From contig NZ_JACHWJ010000001.1 of NCBI RefSeq assembly GCF_014191305.1, positions 744,001 to 808,000 on the forward strand: a DNA stretch of 64,000 nt, in the 5' to 3' direction. This stretch comes from Pseudoclavibacter helvolus (GTDB taxonomy: Bacteria; Actinomycetota; Actinomycetes; Actinomycetales; Microbacteriaceae). Below the pieces are notes generated by a model. That model did not search any database. It saw nothing but the letters and a program-made list of their open reading frames with translations, and was not told where the DNA came from. Below, piece after piece: positions 9,265-18,554 of this stretch; within the stretch, counting starts at the first letter, position 1, and every line of letters begins with the position of its first letter. A program made the translations under genes and the position numbers.

Positions 9265-10146
9265 CTATTCTGACACGCGCAGCGCGGCGCTCCGCATCGC
9301 GGTGCGCACCTCGGCTTCCTGCGGAAGCGGTTCCGACTCCCCGCGGCCGGTGAACAGCCTCACTTGCACGAGGGCCTGCGCGAGCAGGAGCTCGAGTCCA
9401 GACACGACCCGCCCTCCTGCGGACAGCCAGTGCGCGGCGAGTTTCGTGGGCCACGGGTCGTACAGGACGTCGAAGAGCACAGCCCCCTGTACCCAGGCCT
9501 CGTCCACGGTGAGGTGGTCGCGGTCGCCAGGAACGGTGTTCACAACCAGATCCGCGGCCTTGGAGCTGGCGGGCCCCGCCTCGAACTGAGCGAAGGTCAA
9601 GACCTCGACCCGCACGCCGAGCGAGGACGCGAGCTCTGCAAGAGCCTGCGCGCGCTCCGGAGCGCGGACGACGATGGACAGCTGCTCGGTCTGAAGCGAG
9701 GGCAACGCCGCGACCACGGCCGCGGCCGTGCCACCCGCTCCGAGCAGCCGTACCCGACTGGCTCGCTCGACGCCCGCGTCGCTCAGCGCGGCGATGAAGC
9801 CCGTCACATCGGTGTTCCATCCGCGGGCAGGAGCCGCTGAACCCGCGTCGTCGAAGACGAGCGTGTTGACTGCGCCGATGTCAGAGGCCGCGGGAGCTAG
9901 CGTCGAAGCAAAGTCGAGTGCCTCCTGCTTGAGCGGCATGGTGACGGAGAACCCTCGCCAGCCGTCACCCCGGCTCGCCATGAAGTCCGCGAGTTCGCCT
10001 TCCGGGACATCGAAGCGCTCGTAGCGCCAGTCGAGCCCGAGCACCGCGTACGCAGCGGCGTGGATCGCCGGCGACTTCGAGTGGCCGATCGGCGAGCCGA
10101 GGACAGCGAGTCGAGTCCCGGTCGATCCCACCTGGGCCTCACCCAT
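9265..10146 (-). CDS. aroE: Shikimate dehydrogenase
   Basis: NADPH-dependent reduction of 3-dehydroshikimate. Start ATG 10146 ([17 protein letters not shown]) overlaps the mltG stop by 8 bases and gives 293 residues. Motifs are [18 protein letters not shown] (shikimate binding), [12 protein letters not shown] with the catalytic Lys, WNTDVTGF with the catalytic Asp, and the Rossmann glycine loop [15 protein letters not shown]. The longer frame to 10191 would read into mltG. Confidence 0.93.
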   Translation of the reverse strand: MGEAQVGSTGTRLAVLGSPIGHSKSPAIHAAAYAVLGLDWRYERFDVPEGELADFMASRGDGWRGFSVTMPLKQEALDFASTLAPAASDIGAVNTLVFDDAGSAAPARGWNTDVTGFIAALSDAGVERASRVRLLGAGGTAAAVVAALPSLQTEQLSIVVRAPERAQALAELASSLGVRVEVLTFAQFEAGPASSKAADLVVNTVPGDRDHLTVDEAWVQGAVLFDVLYDPWPTKLAAHWLSAGGRVVSGLELLLAQALVQVRLFTGRGESEPLPQEAEVRTAMRSAALRVSE

Positions 10147-11362
10147 ATTCGGGGTGATCGGCCATCCAGGCCAGCCACTTGGCGACGGCAACTTCGTGCT
10201 CCTCGAACGTCTCGGAGAAGATCGTCTCCCCCGTGTCGAGGTTCCAGGTCACGAAGTAGACCCATGGGCCGTCAGCTGGGTTGACGGCGGCGTCGATCGC
10301 AATGTCTCCTGGGTTGGAGATGGGCCCAGCGACCATTCCCGGATGCACGTACGTGTTGTAGACGTTCGCTGCGTCGGCACGCTCCGCGTCGCTCGTCGAG
10401 ACGCGGTGCGTGTTTCCCGTGCCGTAGGCGACCGTCGCGTCGGACTGCAGGAGCATGCCCATGTCGAGTCGGTTGAGGAAGACCCTCGACACCTTGTAGT
10501 AGTCCTCGCGCAGGCCAGCTTCCTTCTGGATGAGCGAAGCGAGGCGAATCGTGTCCCAACGGTCTTCCGGGGCGACGCCGTGTTCGTCGAGCGACTGGAA
10601 CATGCGATCGACGAGCGTCTTGAGCACGGTCGTCGCGTCGACGCCGGGGTCGAAGCTGTAGGTGGCAGGGAATAGGAAGCCCTCGAGGGTCGTGGCCTCG
10701 GCTGGAAGTCCGAAGTTCGCGGGAATCGCTGCCGCCTCGAGTTCGGCGACGGGGATGCCGACGCCACCCTCGATGAGCGCGTAGACGTCCTGGAGTGCAG
10801 TGCCTTCAGGGATCACCACGGTCGACTCTTGCCGGTTCTCTGGGTCGAGCAACGAGGCGAGCGCCGATTCGGCGCTCATCTCCTCCTGCATCCCGTAGCT
10901 GCCAGGAATGAACACAGGGTCCTCAGGCTGAGCGAGAACCTCGTCGACAAACGCGCCGGAGGTCTTCACGATGCCAACTTCGGCGAGCCGTTCGCCGATC
11001 GAGGTGCCGGTATCCCCCGACTCGATCGTGAACGCCATCTCTGTGCCGTTACCGCTCCCCTCGAAGTCTGCGGAGGACGCGCCCCCGCCGAACAGGCTGC
11101 GGAGCTGAGAGCCGAAGCCGAACCAGACGACAGCTGCGCTGACGGCGACAACCACGACGAGGACGAGGACGACCAGCAGGCTTCGCTTGCCCTGCTTCGC
11201 CGCCGCTGACTCGCGTCTGCGGCTCCCGCCGGACCGCCGTGGGCTGCCTTCTTTGGCATCCGCCGTCTTCGCAGTCTCGTCGGAGAAGAGGTCGCCGAAT
11301 GGGTCGTCCGGCGTAAACCGCTTTCGTCCGTCTTGGCTACCTGGGGGCTGGTTGTCCGTCAG
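10139..11362 (-). CDS. mltG: Endolytic transglycosylase MltG, apparent CTG start
   Basis: Membrane-anchored lytic transglycosylase that cleaves nascent peptidoglycan. From CTG 11362 (LTDNQPPGSQDG) there are 407 residues: a charged, proline-rich cytoplasmic tail with DDPFGDLF, one membrane segment (about residues 75-97, LLVVLVLVVVVAVSAAVVWF), a LysM-like region and the YceG domain. LASLIQKEAGLREDYYKVS holds the catalytic Glu. There is no in-frame ATG, GTG or TTG near this point. An AAAGGA ribosome site sits 8 bases before CTG, which is why I chose it. It overlaps ruvX by 26 bases. Confidence 0.88.
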   Translation of the reverse strand: MTDNQPPGSQDGRKRFTPDDPFGDLFSDETAKTADAKEGSPRRSGGSRRRESAAAKQGKRSLLVVLVLVVVVAVSAAVVWFGFGSQLRSLFGGGASSADFEGSGNGTEMAFTIESGDTGTSIGERLAEVGIVKTSGAFVDEVLAQPEDPVFIPGSYGMQEEMSAESALASLLDPENRQESTVVIPEGTALQDVYALIEGGVGIPVAELEAAAIPANFGLPAEATTLEGFLFPATYSFDPGVDATTVLKTLVDRMFQSLDEHGVAPEDRWDTIRLASLIQKEAGLREDYYKVSRVFLNRLDMGMLLQSDATVAYGTGNTHRVSTSDAERADAANVYNTYVHPGMVAGPISNPGDIAIDAAVNPADGPWVYFVTWNLDTGETIFSETFEEHEVAVAKWLAWMADHPEYG

Positions 11363-11843
11363 AGTCCTGATCCTTTCGGGAGAGGAGCTCACCCGGCGCA
11401 CGTCCGGATTGGCGCTCCGCGTCGAGCGAGGTCTGCAAGATGACGACTGCCGCCATCTGGTCGATGATGTGACGAGATCTGGATGCTTTCCTGCCGACGT
11501 CACGGAGCTGTCGACTTGCACTCACCGTCGTCAGACGCTCGTCCACCAACCTGAGTGGCACCGGGGAGTGAGCGGCGATCTGCTCGGCGACGCTCCGCGC
11601 GTCCGCAGTGGACGCGGTCTCGGCGCCGGAGAGCGAGAGAGGCAGACCGACGACGATCTCGATCGCGTCGTATTCGGCGACGAGCTCCGCGATGCGCCTC
11701 GCGTGCGCGTCGCCCTTGGCTCCGTCCCGCGGAACCGTCTCGAGCGGCGTCGCGAGCATCCCGTGCGGGTCGCTCCTGCTGACACCGACGCGGGCCTTGC
11801 CCACGTCGACGCCGAGGCGTGTGCCGAAGCGGATGTCAGCCAT
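11337..11843 (-). CDS. ruvX: YqgF/RuvX family RNase H-fold nuclease
   Basis: 168 residues from ATG 11843 (MADIRFGTRLGVDVGKARVG), overlapping the alaS stop by 8 bases. The RNase H-fold acidic motif GVDVGKARVGVSRSD, VVGLPLSLSG and VDERLTTVSA are the family signatures. Members act in 16S rRNA 5'-end maturation and were first proposed as Holliday-junction resolvases. The order alaS-ruvX-mltG is typical. The frame is open further upstream, but those codons would lie inside alaS. Confidence 0.92.
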   Translation of the reverse strand: MADIRFGTRLGVDVGKARVGVSRSDPHGMLATPLETVPRDGAKGDAHARRIAELVAEYDAIEIVVGLPLSLSGAETASTADARSVAEQIAAHSPVPLRLVDERLTTVSASRQLRDVGRKASRSRHIIDQMAAVVILQTSLDAERQSGRAPGELLSRKDQDSDGQPAPR

Positions 11844-14505
11844 TCGCCAGTTCGGACCGGATCGCGGCGAGCGCGTCGTCAAGGCGTTCGACGTCGGTGC
11901 CGCCACCCTGGGCCACGTCAGGCTTGCCGCCGCCGCCGCCGCCGAGGATCGGTGCCGCGATGCGAACGAGAGCGCCAGCGCCGGCGCCAGCGTCCCGCGC
12001 GGCCTGGTTGGTGGCCACGAGGACGATCGGCTTGCCGTTCGAGGCCGCGCCAAGCGCGACCACGGCTGGGCGGTCACCAAGCTGCTCGCGGACGGCGAGC
12101 GCAAGTGAGCGCAGCTCGTCGGCGCTGCGGATGTCGCCGAGGTGCTTCGCGACGAGCACAACGCTGCCAGCCGTGCTGGCTTCCGCGGCGATCGCCGGTA
12201 CGCGCTGCATGGCCTCGGCGGCTTCGAGCTCAGCGATGCGCTTCTGCGCGGCCTTGAGGCTCGCGGAGAGGTCCTGCACCCTGTCGGCAAGCTGCTCGCG
12301 AGGTGCCTTCAGGTTGCTCGTGAGCTGCGAGACGATGGCACGCTCGACTGCGAAATCGGCGAACGCATCCCGGCCGACGAGCGACTCGATCCGTCGGTTG
12401 CTCGACCCCACCGAGGACTCGCCGACGAGGTTGACGATGCCGATCTCGGAAGAGGCCGCGACGTGCGTGCCGCCGCACAGCTCGCGAGACCAGGGGCCGC
12501 CGATGTCGACCATGCGCACTCGGCTTCCGTACTTCTCGCCGAAGAGGGCACGTGCGCCGAGGGACTTGGCCTCGTCGAGGTCCATCTCCCGCGTCGTGAC
12601 CGCGTGGTTGGCGCGGATGGCGTCGTTCACGATGCCCTCGAGCTCCGACTTGGTGTCGGTCGTGAGCGCCTGGCTCCACGAGAAATCGAGGCGGAGGTAC
12701 CCGGCCTTGTTGTAGGAGCCGGACTGGTGCGCGTCCGGCCCGAGCACGTCGCGAAGCGCGGCGTGGAGGAGGTGCGTCGCCGTGTGGGCCTGGTTCGCGC
12801 TCCGACGGTAGCCGGGATCGACGATCGTCTCGACGCGGTCGCCGACGGCGACCTCTCCCGAGACGATGGAGACGGTGTGGCTGACGAGCCCCGCAATGGG
12901 GCGCTGGACGTCAACGACGTCGGCGACGAGACCGCGAGACGCTGACGTGATCTGGCCGGAGTCAGCCTCCTGGCCACCAGATTCTGCGTACAGCGCCGTG
13001 CTCGCCAGGATCATCTCGACCTGCTGGCCGACGCCGGCGCTCACGGCGGGGAGCCCGTCGACGATGAGACCGAGCACCTCGCTCTCGTGGGCGAGATCGG
13101 TGTAGCCGACAAACGTGGTCTCGCCGAGCGAACGGAACTCGCTGTAGACGGAGACATCTGCAAGGGCAGAGCGCTTGGACTTCGCGTCAGCCTTCGCACG
13201 TGTGCGCTGCTCGCTCATGAGCCGCTCGAAGGCCTCGCGGTTCACGCTGACGCCAGCTTCCTCGGCGATCTCCACGGTCAAGTCGATGGGGAAGCCGAAC
13301 GTGTCGTGGAGCTTGAAGGCGGTTTCGCCGGAGAGGTGCTGCACGCCGCTGGCGCGCGTCTCCGTGACGGCGGTCTCGAGGATCGCGGTGCCTGCGGCGA
13401 GCGTGCGGAGGAACGTCTCCTCCTCGGCGTAGGCGAGGCGGGCGATGCGTGGGAACTCGTCGACGAGCTCCGGGTAGGCGGCCTGCATGGCCTCCTTGGA
13501 GGCGGGAAGAAGCTTCGGCAGGCTCGCGCCCTCGAAGCCGAGGAGTCGCATAGCGCGCACGACACGACGAAGCAGGCGCCGCAGGATGTAGCCGCGCCCT
13601 TCGTTGCCAGGCTCCACCCTGTCCGCCATCAGCATGAGCGAAGAGCGCACGTGGTCGGCGACGACGCGCATGCGAACGTCATCCTCGTGCACCGCTCCGT
13701 AGGCCTTGCCCGAGATCTCTGCGGCCATGTCGAGTACAGGGCGCACCTGATCGATCTCGTACATGTTGTCGACGCCCTGCTTGATGAACGCGATGCGCTC
13801 GAGCCCCATGCCGGTGTCGATGTTCTGCTTCGGCAGGTCCGCGACGATTTCGTAGTCGTCCTTCGTGGTGCCCTCGCCGCGCTCGTACTGCATGAACACG
13901 AGGTTCCAGATCTCGACGTAGCGGTCGTCGTCGGTGGCTGGACCGCCGTCGGCGCCGTACTCGGGGCCGCGGTCGAAGAATATCTCCGAGCATGGTCCGG
14001 CCGGGCTGCCTGGACCGCCTGCTGACCAGAAGTTGTCCTTCATGCCGAGCCCCTGGATGCGCTCGTCCGGGAACCCGGTGACCTCGCGCCAGATACCGCG
14101 GGCCACGTCATCCTTCTCGTAGACGGTGATCCAAAGATCTTCCGGCTGGAATCCGAGGCCGCCAGCGCTCTCGGGAGTCGTCAGGAGCTCCCAGGCGAAC
14201 TCGATCGCGCCTTGCTTGAAGTAGTCGCCGAAGGAGAAGTTCCCGCACATCTGGAAGAACGTGCCGTGCCTCGGCGTCTTGCCGACCTCTTCGATGTCGT
14301 TGGTCCTGATGCACTTCTGGACGCTCACCGCGCGTTCGAACGGCGCGGGGACAACTCCCGTGAAGTAGGGAATGAACGGCACCATTCCCGCGATCGTGAA
14401 CATGATCGTCGGGTCGTCGCTCACCAGGGGAGCTGAAGGAACAACGGTGTGCCCGCGCTGCTCGAAGAAGTCGAGGTAGCGGCGACGGATCTCGGCGGTT
14501 TGCAT
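11836..14505 (-). CDS. alaS: Alanyl-tRNA synthetase
   Basis: Full-length at 889 residues. The class II catalytic core begins MQTAEIRRRYLDFFEQRGHT. The editing domain carries the HTATHLLHAAL and CGGTHVAASSE metal-binding motifs. A coiled-coil region leads to the C-terminal domain with the glycine-rich LGGGGGGKPDVAQGGG. Only about 70 bp separates it from the upstream small gene, with no T-box visible, so tRNA-sensing leader control is not supported. Confidence 0.97.
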   Translation of the reverse strand: MQTAEIRRRYLDFFEQRGHTVVPSAPLVSDDPTIMFTIAGMVPFIPYFTGVVPAPFERAVSVQKCIRTNDIEEVGKTPRHGTFFQMCGNFSFGDYFKQGAIEFAWELLTTPESAGGLGFQPEDLWITVYEKDDVARGIWREVTGFPDERIQGLGMKDNFWSAGGPGSPAGPCSEIFFDRGPEYGADGGPATDDDRYVEIWNLVFMQYERGEGTTKDDYEIVADLPKQNIDTGMGLERIAFIKQGVDNMYEIDQVRPVLDMAAEISGKAYGAVHEDDVRMRVVADHVRSSLMLMADRVEPGNEGRGYILRRLLRRVVRAMRLLGFEGASLPKLLPASKEAMQAAYPELVDEFPRIARLAYAEEETFLRTLAAGTAILETAVTETRASGVQHLSGETAFKLHDTFGFPIDLTVEIAEEAGVSVNREAFERLMSEQRTRAKADAKSKRSALADVSVYSEFRSLGETTFVGYTDLAHESEVLGLIVDGLPAVSAGVGQQVEMILASTALYAESGGQEADSGQITSASRGLVADVVDVQRPIAGLVSHTVSIVSGEVAVGDRVETIVDPGYRRSANQAHTATHLLHAALRDVLGPDAHQSGSYNKAGYLRLDFSWSQALTTDTKSELEGIVNDAIRANHAVTTREMDLDEAKSLGARALFGEKYGSRVRMVDIGGPWSRELCGGTHVAASSEIGIVNLVGESSVGSSNRRIESLVGRDAFADFAVERAIVSQLTSNLKAPREQLADRVQDLSASLKAAQKRIAELEAAEAMQRVPAIAAEASTAGSVVLVAKHLGDIRSADELRSLALAVREQLGDRPAVVALGAASNGKPIVLVATNQAARDAGAGAGALVRIAAPILGGGGGGKPDVAQGGGTDVERLDDALAAIRSELANG

Positions 14506-14574
14506 CGTGCTGTGTGGCTCTTTCTCTGGCGGCGACTGACGAAGGTGCCCGGGTGCGGGGGGTGGCTTGTCGCG

Positions 14575-14769
14575 CTACTTGATGTCGGCGATAGCCGCCG
14601 AGAGGTCGTGTGTGCGGGCGCGGTAGCCCTCCGCAACGGCCTCGGTGAACTCGTCGACGCGCCCATTCACGCCAGCGAAGAACTTACGTCCGGCCGGGGT
14701 GGAATTGACGAGGTGGGCGAGTGCGAATCCTGCGGCGATGCCGCCGATGATGCTGAGCGCTGTGCGCAT
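14575..14769 (-). CDS. Small membrane-anchored protein, 64 aa
   Basis: ATG 14769 gives MRTALSIIGGIAAGFALAHL and then NSTPAGRKFFAGVNGRVDEF. The N-terminal 20 residues form one hydrophobic segment with a small-residue (GxxxG-like) pattern, followed by an amphipathic soluble tail. It lies between the DUF948 gene and alaS on the same strand, a position where actinobacteria commonly carry such a protein. Function is unknown. Confidence 0.75.
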   Translation of the reverse strand: MRTALSIIGGIAAGFALAHLVNSTPAGRKFFAGVNGRVDEFTEAVAEGYRARTHDLSAAIADIK

Positions 14770-14807
14770 GAGATCTCCTAAGACGGGGTGAGAGTGTGTC
14801 GAGCTGG

Positions 14808-15221
14808 TCAGCGGGTGCCGCGCGACTTCGGCTTCTTCGGCTTCGCCGACGCCTTGACCGTTGCGGGGCTGTCGCTCTTGAAGCTGGAGATGCCTGCGCG
14901 GACGGCGGCGGAGAAGCCGGCGAGCTTGATGAGCGGGCCGCCGACAGTCGCCGCGGTCAGCGCGACGAGGCTCGAGACGTTGCTGGTCGTCTCGGAGACG
15001 TGGGTTGTGATGCTGTCGATCTTCGCAAGCTGCTTGTTGGCCTCGAGCACGGTGACCTGGGTCTCCGCGAGGGTCGGCGTGATGGCGTCCACGGACTCGC
15101 GGATGCCGCTGCGCACCTCGTCGAGGACCCCGCCGAGCTTGAGCAGCGGGACAGCGAGCAGAAGGACGAGGACGAGGAAGACTCCGGCCGCGATGAGGCC
15201 GGCGATGTCGCCACCAGACAT
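14808..15221 (-). CDS. DUF948 domain-containing membrane protein
   Basis: 137 residues. One membrane segment (about residues 6-28, IAGLIAAGVFLVLVLLLAVP) is followed by a helical, coiled-coil-like stretch (LDEVRSGIRESVDAITPTLA, with ANKQLAKIDSI) and a lysine-rich tail ending KPKKPKSRGTR. This is the DUF948 layout. The role is unknown. It is probably co-transcribed with the 64-residue protein downstream and with alaS. Confidence 0.82.
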   Translation of the reverse strand: MSGGDIAGLIAAGVFLVLVLLLAVPLLKLGGVLDEVRSGIRESVDAITPTLAETQVTVLEANKQLAKIDSITTHVSETTSNVSSLVALTAATVGGPLIKLAGFSAAVRAGISSFKSDSPATVKASAKPKKPKSRGTR

Positions 15222-15313
15222 GGTGCTCCTTACTAAGTGCAGCGAGCCGCCGCACGGATAAACGCACGGTGCAGCCGCACGGTAGACGAGCGGCGCAGCG
15301 CCGCAGGACAGAC

Positions 15314-15345
15314 AAAAGGGCGGGTCATCTTGCGATGACCCGCCC
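15314..15345 (-). terminator. Rho-independent terminator of rpsD
   Basis: Perfect 12-bp inverted repeat GGGCGGGTCATC / GATGACCCGCCC with a 4-base loop. On the minus strand it is followed directly by TTTT. It lies 72 bp after the rpsD stop. Confidence 0.9.
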
Positions 15346-15417
15346 CTATGTTAGTTGGCTCAGGCGGCTCGGGTTGCCCCGAACTGCCAGTTCCGGCGAA
15401 CCGGAGCGCCTGCTTGG

Positions 15418-16047
15418 CTAGCGAGCAGCGTAGTACTCCACGACGAGCTGAACTTCACACGTCACCGGGACCTCGACGCGCTTCGGGCGACGCACGAGGC
15501 GCGCCTGGAGCGTTGCGAGGTCCACATCGAGGTACGCGGGGAGCTTCGGGAGGACGTCCGCGTGGCCACCGGCTGCGGCGACCTGGAAGACCTCGAGAGC
15601 CTCAGAGCGCTGCTTGACCTGGATGAGCTGACCCGGCTTCACGCGGAAGCTGGGGCGGTCGACGAGCTTGCCGTCGACGAGGATGTGGCGGTGCACGACG
15701 AGCTGACGAGCCTGTGCCGTGGTGCGGGCGAAGCCCGAACGCAGGACCAGGGCGTCGAGGCGCATCTCGAGCAGCTCGACGAGGTTCTCACCCGTCAGGC
15801 CTGCCGCGCGACGCGACTCTTCGAAGACGATGCGAAGCTGCTTCTCGCGGAGCCCGTACTGGGCGCGCAGACGCTGCTTCTCGCGCAGACGAACGGCGTA
15901 GTCGCTGTCGGTCTTGCGACGCGTGCGGCCGTGCTCGCCCGGTGCGTACGGGCGCTTCTCGAGCGCGCGCTCTGCCTTCGGGGTGAGCGCGATGCCGAGT
16001 GCGCGGCTGAGGCGCACCTTGCTGCGTGAACGTGAGGTCTTGGACAC
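15418..16047 (-). CDS. rpsD: 30S ribosomal protein S4
   Basis: Primary 16S rRNA-binding assembly protein. The start chosen is GTG 16047 (MSKTSRSRSKVRLSRALG), preceded by AAAGG at proper spacing. It gives 209 residues, matching the family, whereas the open frame upstream adds a non-conserved 21 residues. RPYAPGEHGRTRRKTDSDYA and the S4 RNA-binding domain RLDALVLRSGFARTTAQARQ are clear. It stands alone with its own terminator, outside the alpha operon, as in many Micrococcales. Confidence 0.96.
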   Translation of the reverse strand: MSKTSRSRSKVRLSRALGIALTPKAERALEKRPYAPGEHGRTRRKTDSDYAVRLREKQRLRAQYGLREKQLRIVFEESRRAAGLTGENLVELLEMRLDALVLRSGFARTTAQARQLVVHRHILVDGKLVDRPSFRVKPGQLIQVKQRSEALEVFQVAAAGGHADVLPKLPAYLDVDLATLQARLVRRPKRVEVPVTCEVQLVVEYYAAR

Positions 16048-16245
16048 AATTGCCTTTCGAGCGAAGTTTGGCGCGCGTGAGCGCGCAGAAATGAAGTTGC
16101 TCTCCGCCAAGGCTGTGCCCCGGCGTCAAACTTGAGCAGTGTCACGCGTGCGTCGGCTACAGACTGCACGCCTTACTCTCGGAGGCGCAGCCGCACGCAA
16201 CCCCGGGAGGTAGACCGAGAAAGACTAGCACAGGGCCGGCGTCGT

Positions 16246-17571
16246 TCAGTTTCCGGGCTTCGTGATGGCCCGCAGCTTCTCGAGCCTGGCCGCTATCTCG
16301 CGCTCCTCGCCGAAGCGGGTCGGCGAGTAGTACTCGCGGCTGCTCAGCTCGTCGGGGAGGTACTGCTGCTCGGAGACACCGCGCGCGTCGTCGTGCGGGT
16401 ACTTGTACCCCTTCCCGTGGCCGAGGCGCTTCGCCCCGGCGTAGTGGGCGTCCCTGAGGTGCTTCGGCACGCGGCCGATGCCGCCGGCCTTGACGTCGGC
16501 GATCGCTGCGTTTATGCCGGAGTACGCGGCGTTCGACTTCGGTGCCGTCGCGAGGAACACGGTTGCCTGGGCGAGCGGGATACGCCCTTCCGGCATGCCG
16601 ATCAGCTGGACCGCATCCGCTGCTGCCACTGCCATCTCGAGCCCACGCGGCTCGGCGAGACCGATGTCCTCGCTCGCGAGCACGATGAGCCTGCGTGCGA
16701 TGAAGCGAGGGTCCTCCCCCGCGACGATCATGCGCGCCAGGTAGTGGAGCGCGGCATCTGGGTCGCTCCCCCGCACCGACTTGATGAAGGCGCTGATGAC
16801 GTCGTAGTGCTCGTCGCCGTCTCGGTCGTACCGAAGCAGCGCCTGGTCGGAGGCGCTGGAGACGATCTCCGCGTCGATCGTCGTCTGCTCTGACGCGTGC
16901 GCGGCGGCGGCAGCCGCTTCGAGGGTTGTGAGCGCTCGGCGGGCATCACCCGAGGAGAACTGAACAATCGCGCGCTTTGCGTCGTCAGCGACCTCGAACG
17001 CACCTGAGAGCCCGCGCTTGTCCGAGGCCGCCCGGTCGATGAGCTCGATGAGGTCGGCCTCGTCGAGCGGCTGCAGGGTGAGGAGCAGGCTCCGCGAGAG
17101 CAGTGGGCTGATCACCGAGAACGACGGGTTCTCCGTCGTGGCGGCCACGAGCGTCACCCAGCCGTTCTCCACGCCGGGAAGGAGTGCGTCCTGCTGCGCT
17201 TTGGTGAAGCGGTGAATCTCGTCGAGGAACAGCACTGATTGGATCCCGTAGAGGTCGCGCTGGGTCAGCGCCTCATCCATCACCTGACGGACGTCTTTGA
17301 CCCCGGCAGAGATCGCCGAGAGCTGGGTGAAACGCTTGCCAGAGGTGTGCGCGATCGCCTGCGCGAGCGTCGTCTTCCCCGTGCCCGGTGGGCCCCACAG
17401 GATGACGGAGGTGCCGGCCCTCGTGTCCTGCTCAGGGGAAGCGAGGGCCCGAAGGGGCGAGCCAGGGCGCAGCAGGTGCCGCTGCCCGACCACTTCGTCG
17501 AGAGATCTCGGGCGCATCCGCACCGCTAGGGGCGCAGTTGTGCCCGCAAGGCTGGGCGCGTCACCGGTCAT
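16246..17571 (-). CDS. rarA: Replication-associated recombination protein A (RarA/MgsA)
   Basis: AAA+ ATPase of the clamp-loader clade that acts at stalled replication forks. ATG 17571 ([20 protein letters not shown]) gives 441 residues. Walker [15 protein letters not shown], Walker [11 protein letters not shown], sensor 1 ATTENPSF and the C-terminal tetramerisation region ([20 protein letters not shown]) are all present. The first 48 codons of the longer open frame are not conserved-looking. It is divergent from the cyclophilin gene across 69 bp. Confidence 0.95.
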   Translation of the reverse strand: MTGDAPSLAGTTAPLAVRMRPRSLDEVVGQRHLLRPGSPLRALASPEQDTRAGTSVILWGPPGTGKTTLAQAIAHTSGKRFTQLSAISAGVKDVRQVMDEALTQRDLYGIQSVLFLDEIHRFTKAQQDALLPGVENGWVTLVAATTENPSFSVISPLLSRSLLLTLQPLDEADLIELIDRAASDKRGLSGAFEVADDAKRAIVQFSSGDARRALTTLEAAAAAAHASEQTTIDAEIVSSASDQALLRYDRDGDEHYDVISAFIKSVRGSDPDAALHYLARMIVAGEDPRFIARRLIVLASEDIGLAEPRGLEMAVAAADAVQLIGMPEGRIPLAQATVFLATAPKSNAAYSGINAAIADVKAGGIGRVPKHLRDAHYAGAKRLGHGKGYKYPHDDARGVSEQQYLPDELSSREYYSPTRFGEEREIAARLEKLRAITKPGN

Positions 17572-17640
17572 GAAGCCCGATGTTAGTAAACTCCCCTCTG
17601 GTGCCTGCACGGCATGCTGAGGACAAGCGAATGAGGCACA

Positions 17641-18420
17641 GTGGCAACTTCGGACAAGAACTCCCGCGAACAGCGTCGGCGTACCCGCGAGTACGAGGCG
17701 CGCGTTGCCGTCCACGAGCGTGGAGTGCGGCGACGGAGCCGAGACAACCGCACCTGGGCGATCGCGCTTGTCGTGGTGGCGCTTGTCGTCGGTGCTCTGC
17801 AGGTTTTCTACTTCACGGGAGGCCCTGGCGCGGAGACACCTGCCGCAGAGTCGACTTCCTCACCAGAGGCCACGCCAGCCGGAGAGGTACCAGACCCCGC
17901 ACTCGCAGAATCTCGTGCCTGGACCGGTGAGCTGACGTTCAACGACGACATCACCCTCGACATCGAACTCGACGGCGCCGCTGCTCCGCAGGCCGTCGCC
18001 AACATGGTCTCGCTCAGCGGCGAGAACTACTTCACCGATACGGCTTGCCACCGCCTGACGACGGAAGGGCTCTTCGTGCTCCAATGCGGCGATCCGACCG
18101 GCACGGGCACGGGCGGCCCTGGGTACAGCTGGGGGCCCATCGAGAACGCCCCAGAGGATGGCGTCTACCCGGCAGGCACTATCGCCATGGCTCGCCAGGG
18201 TGGGAACGCCGAGAGCATGGGAAGCCAGTTCTTCATCGTCTACGAAGACACCACTCTGCCTGGTGACGCAGCAGGCGGGTACACCGTTATGGGGAAAGTC
18301 ACCAGCGGCCTCGACAAACTCATCTCCGGCATTGTTGATGAGGGCGTTGACCCCGCTTCTGGGGCAGGCGACGGAGCTCCACTTGCTCCAGCCGTTATCA
18401 CGTCCCTGTCGCTGAAGTAA
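17641..18420 (+). CDS. Membrane-anchored cyclophilin-type peptidyl-prolyl isomerase
   Basis: 259 residues from GTG 17641. A basic cytoplasmic N-terminus ([15 protein letters not shown]) is followed by one membrane segment (about residues 42-61, [20 protein letters not shown]), a Pro/Glu/Ser-rich linker and an extracytoplasmic cyclophilin domain. The domain shows [40 protein letters not shown] and the terminal [10 protein letters not shown]. It likely assists folding of secreted proteins. The equivalent neighbour of rel is common in actinobacteria. Confidence 0.9.
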   Translation: MATSDKNSREQRRRTREYEARVAVHERGVRRRSRDNRTWAIALVVVALVVGALQVFYFTGGPGAETPAAESTSSPEATPAGEVPDPALAESRAWTGELTFNDDITLDIELDGAAAPQAVANMVSLSGENYFTDTACHRLTTEGLFVLQCGDPTGTGTGGPGYSWGPIENAPEDGVYPAGTIAMARQGGNAESMGSQFFIVYEDTTLPGDAAGGYTVMGKVTSGLDKLISGIVDEGVDPASGAGDGAPLAPAVITSLSLK

Positions 18421-18554
18421 CTCACTACCAGGCCAGCCGCATCGCCCCTTGTTGAGACTGGGCGTGCGTTGGTGAAGGAAACCTCCCCAGTGTCCTAGCA
18501 TGGGGAGTCAGTCGCGCAAGCTGCGCAAACGCCTACCGTGAGGGAATACTCGCC

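Noticed and set aside
14506-14574. T-box or other tRNA-sensing leader for alaS, and likewise for thrS (34925-35017)
   Set aside because: The gaps are under 100 bp and no T-box core sequence or antiterminator fold is visible.
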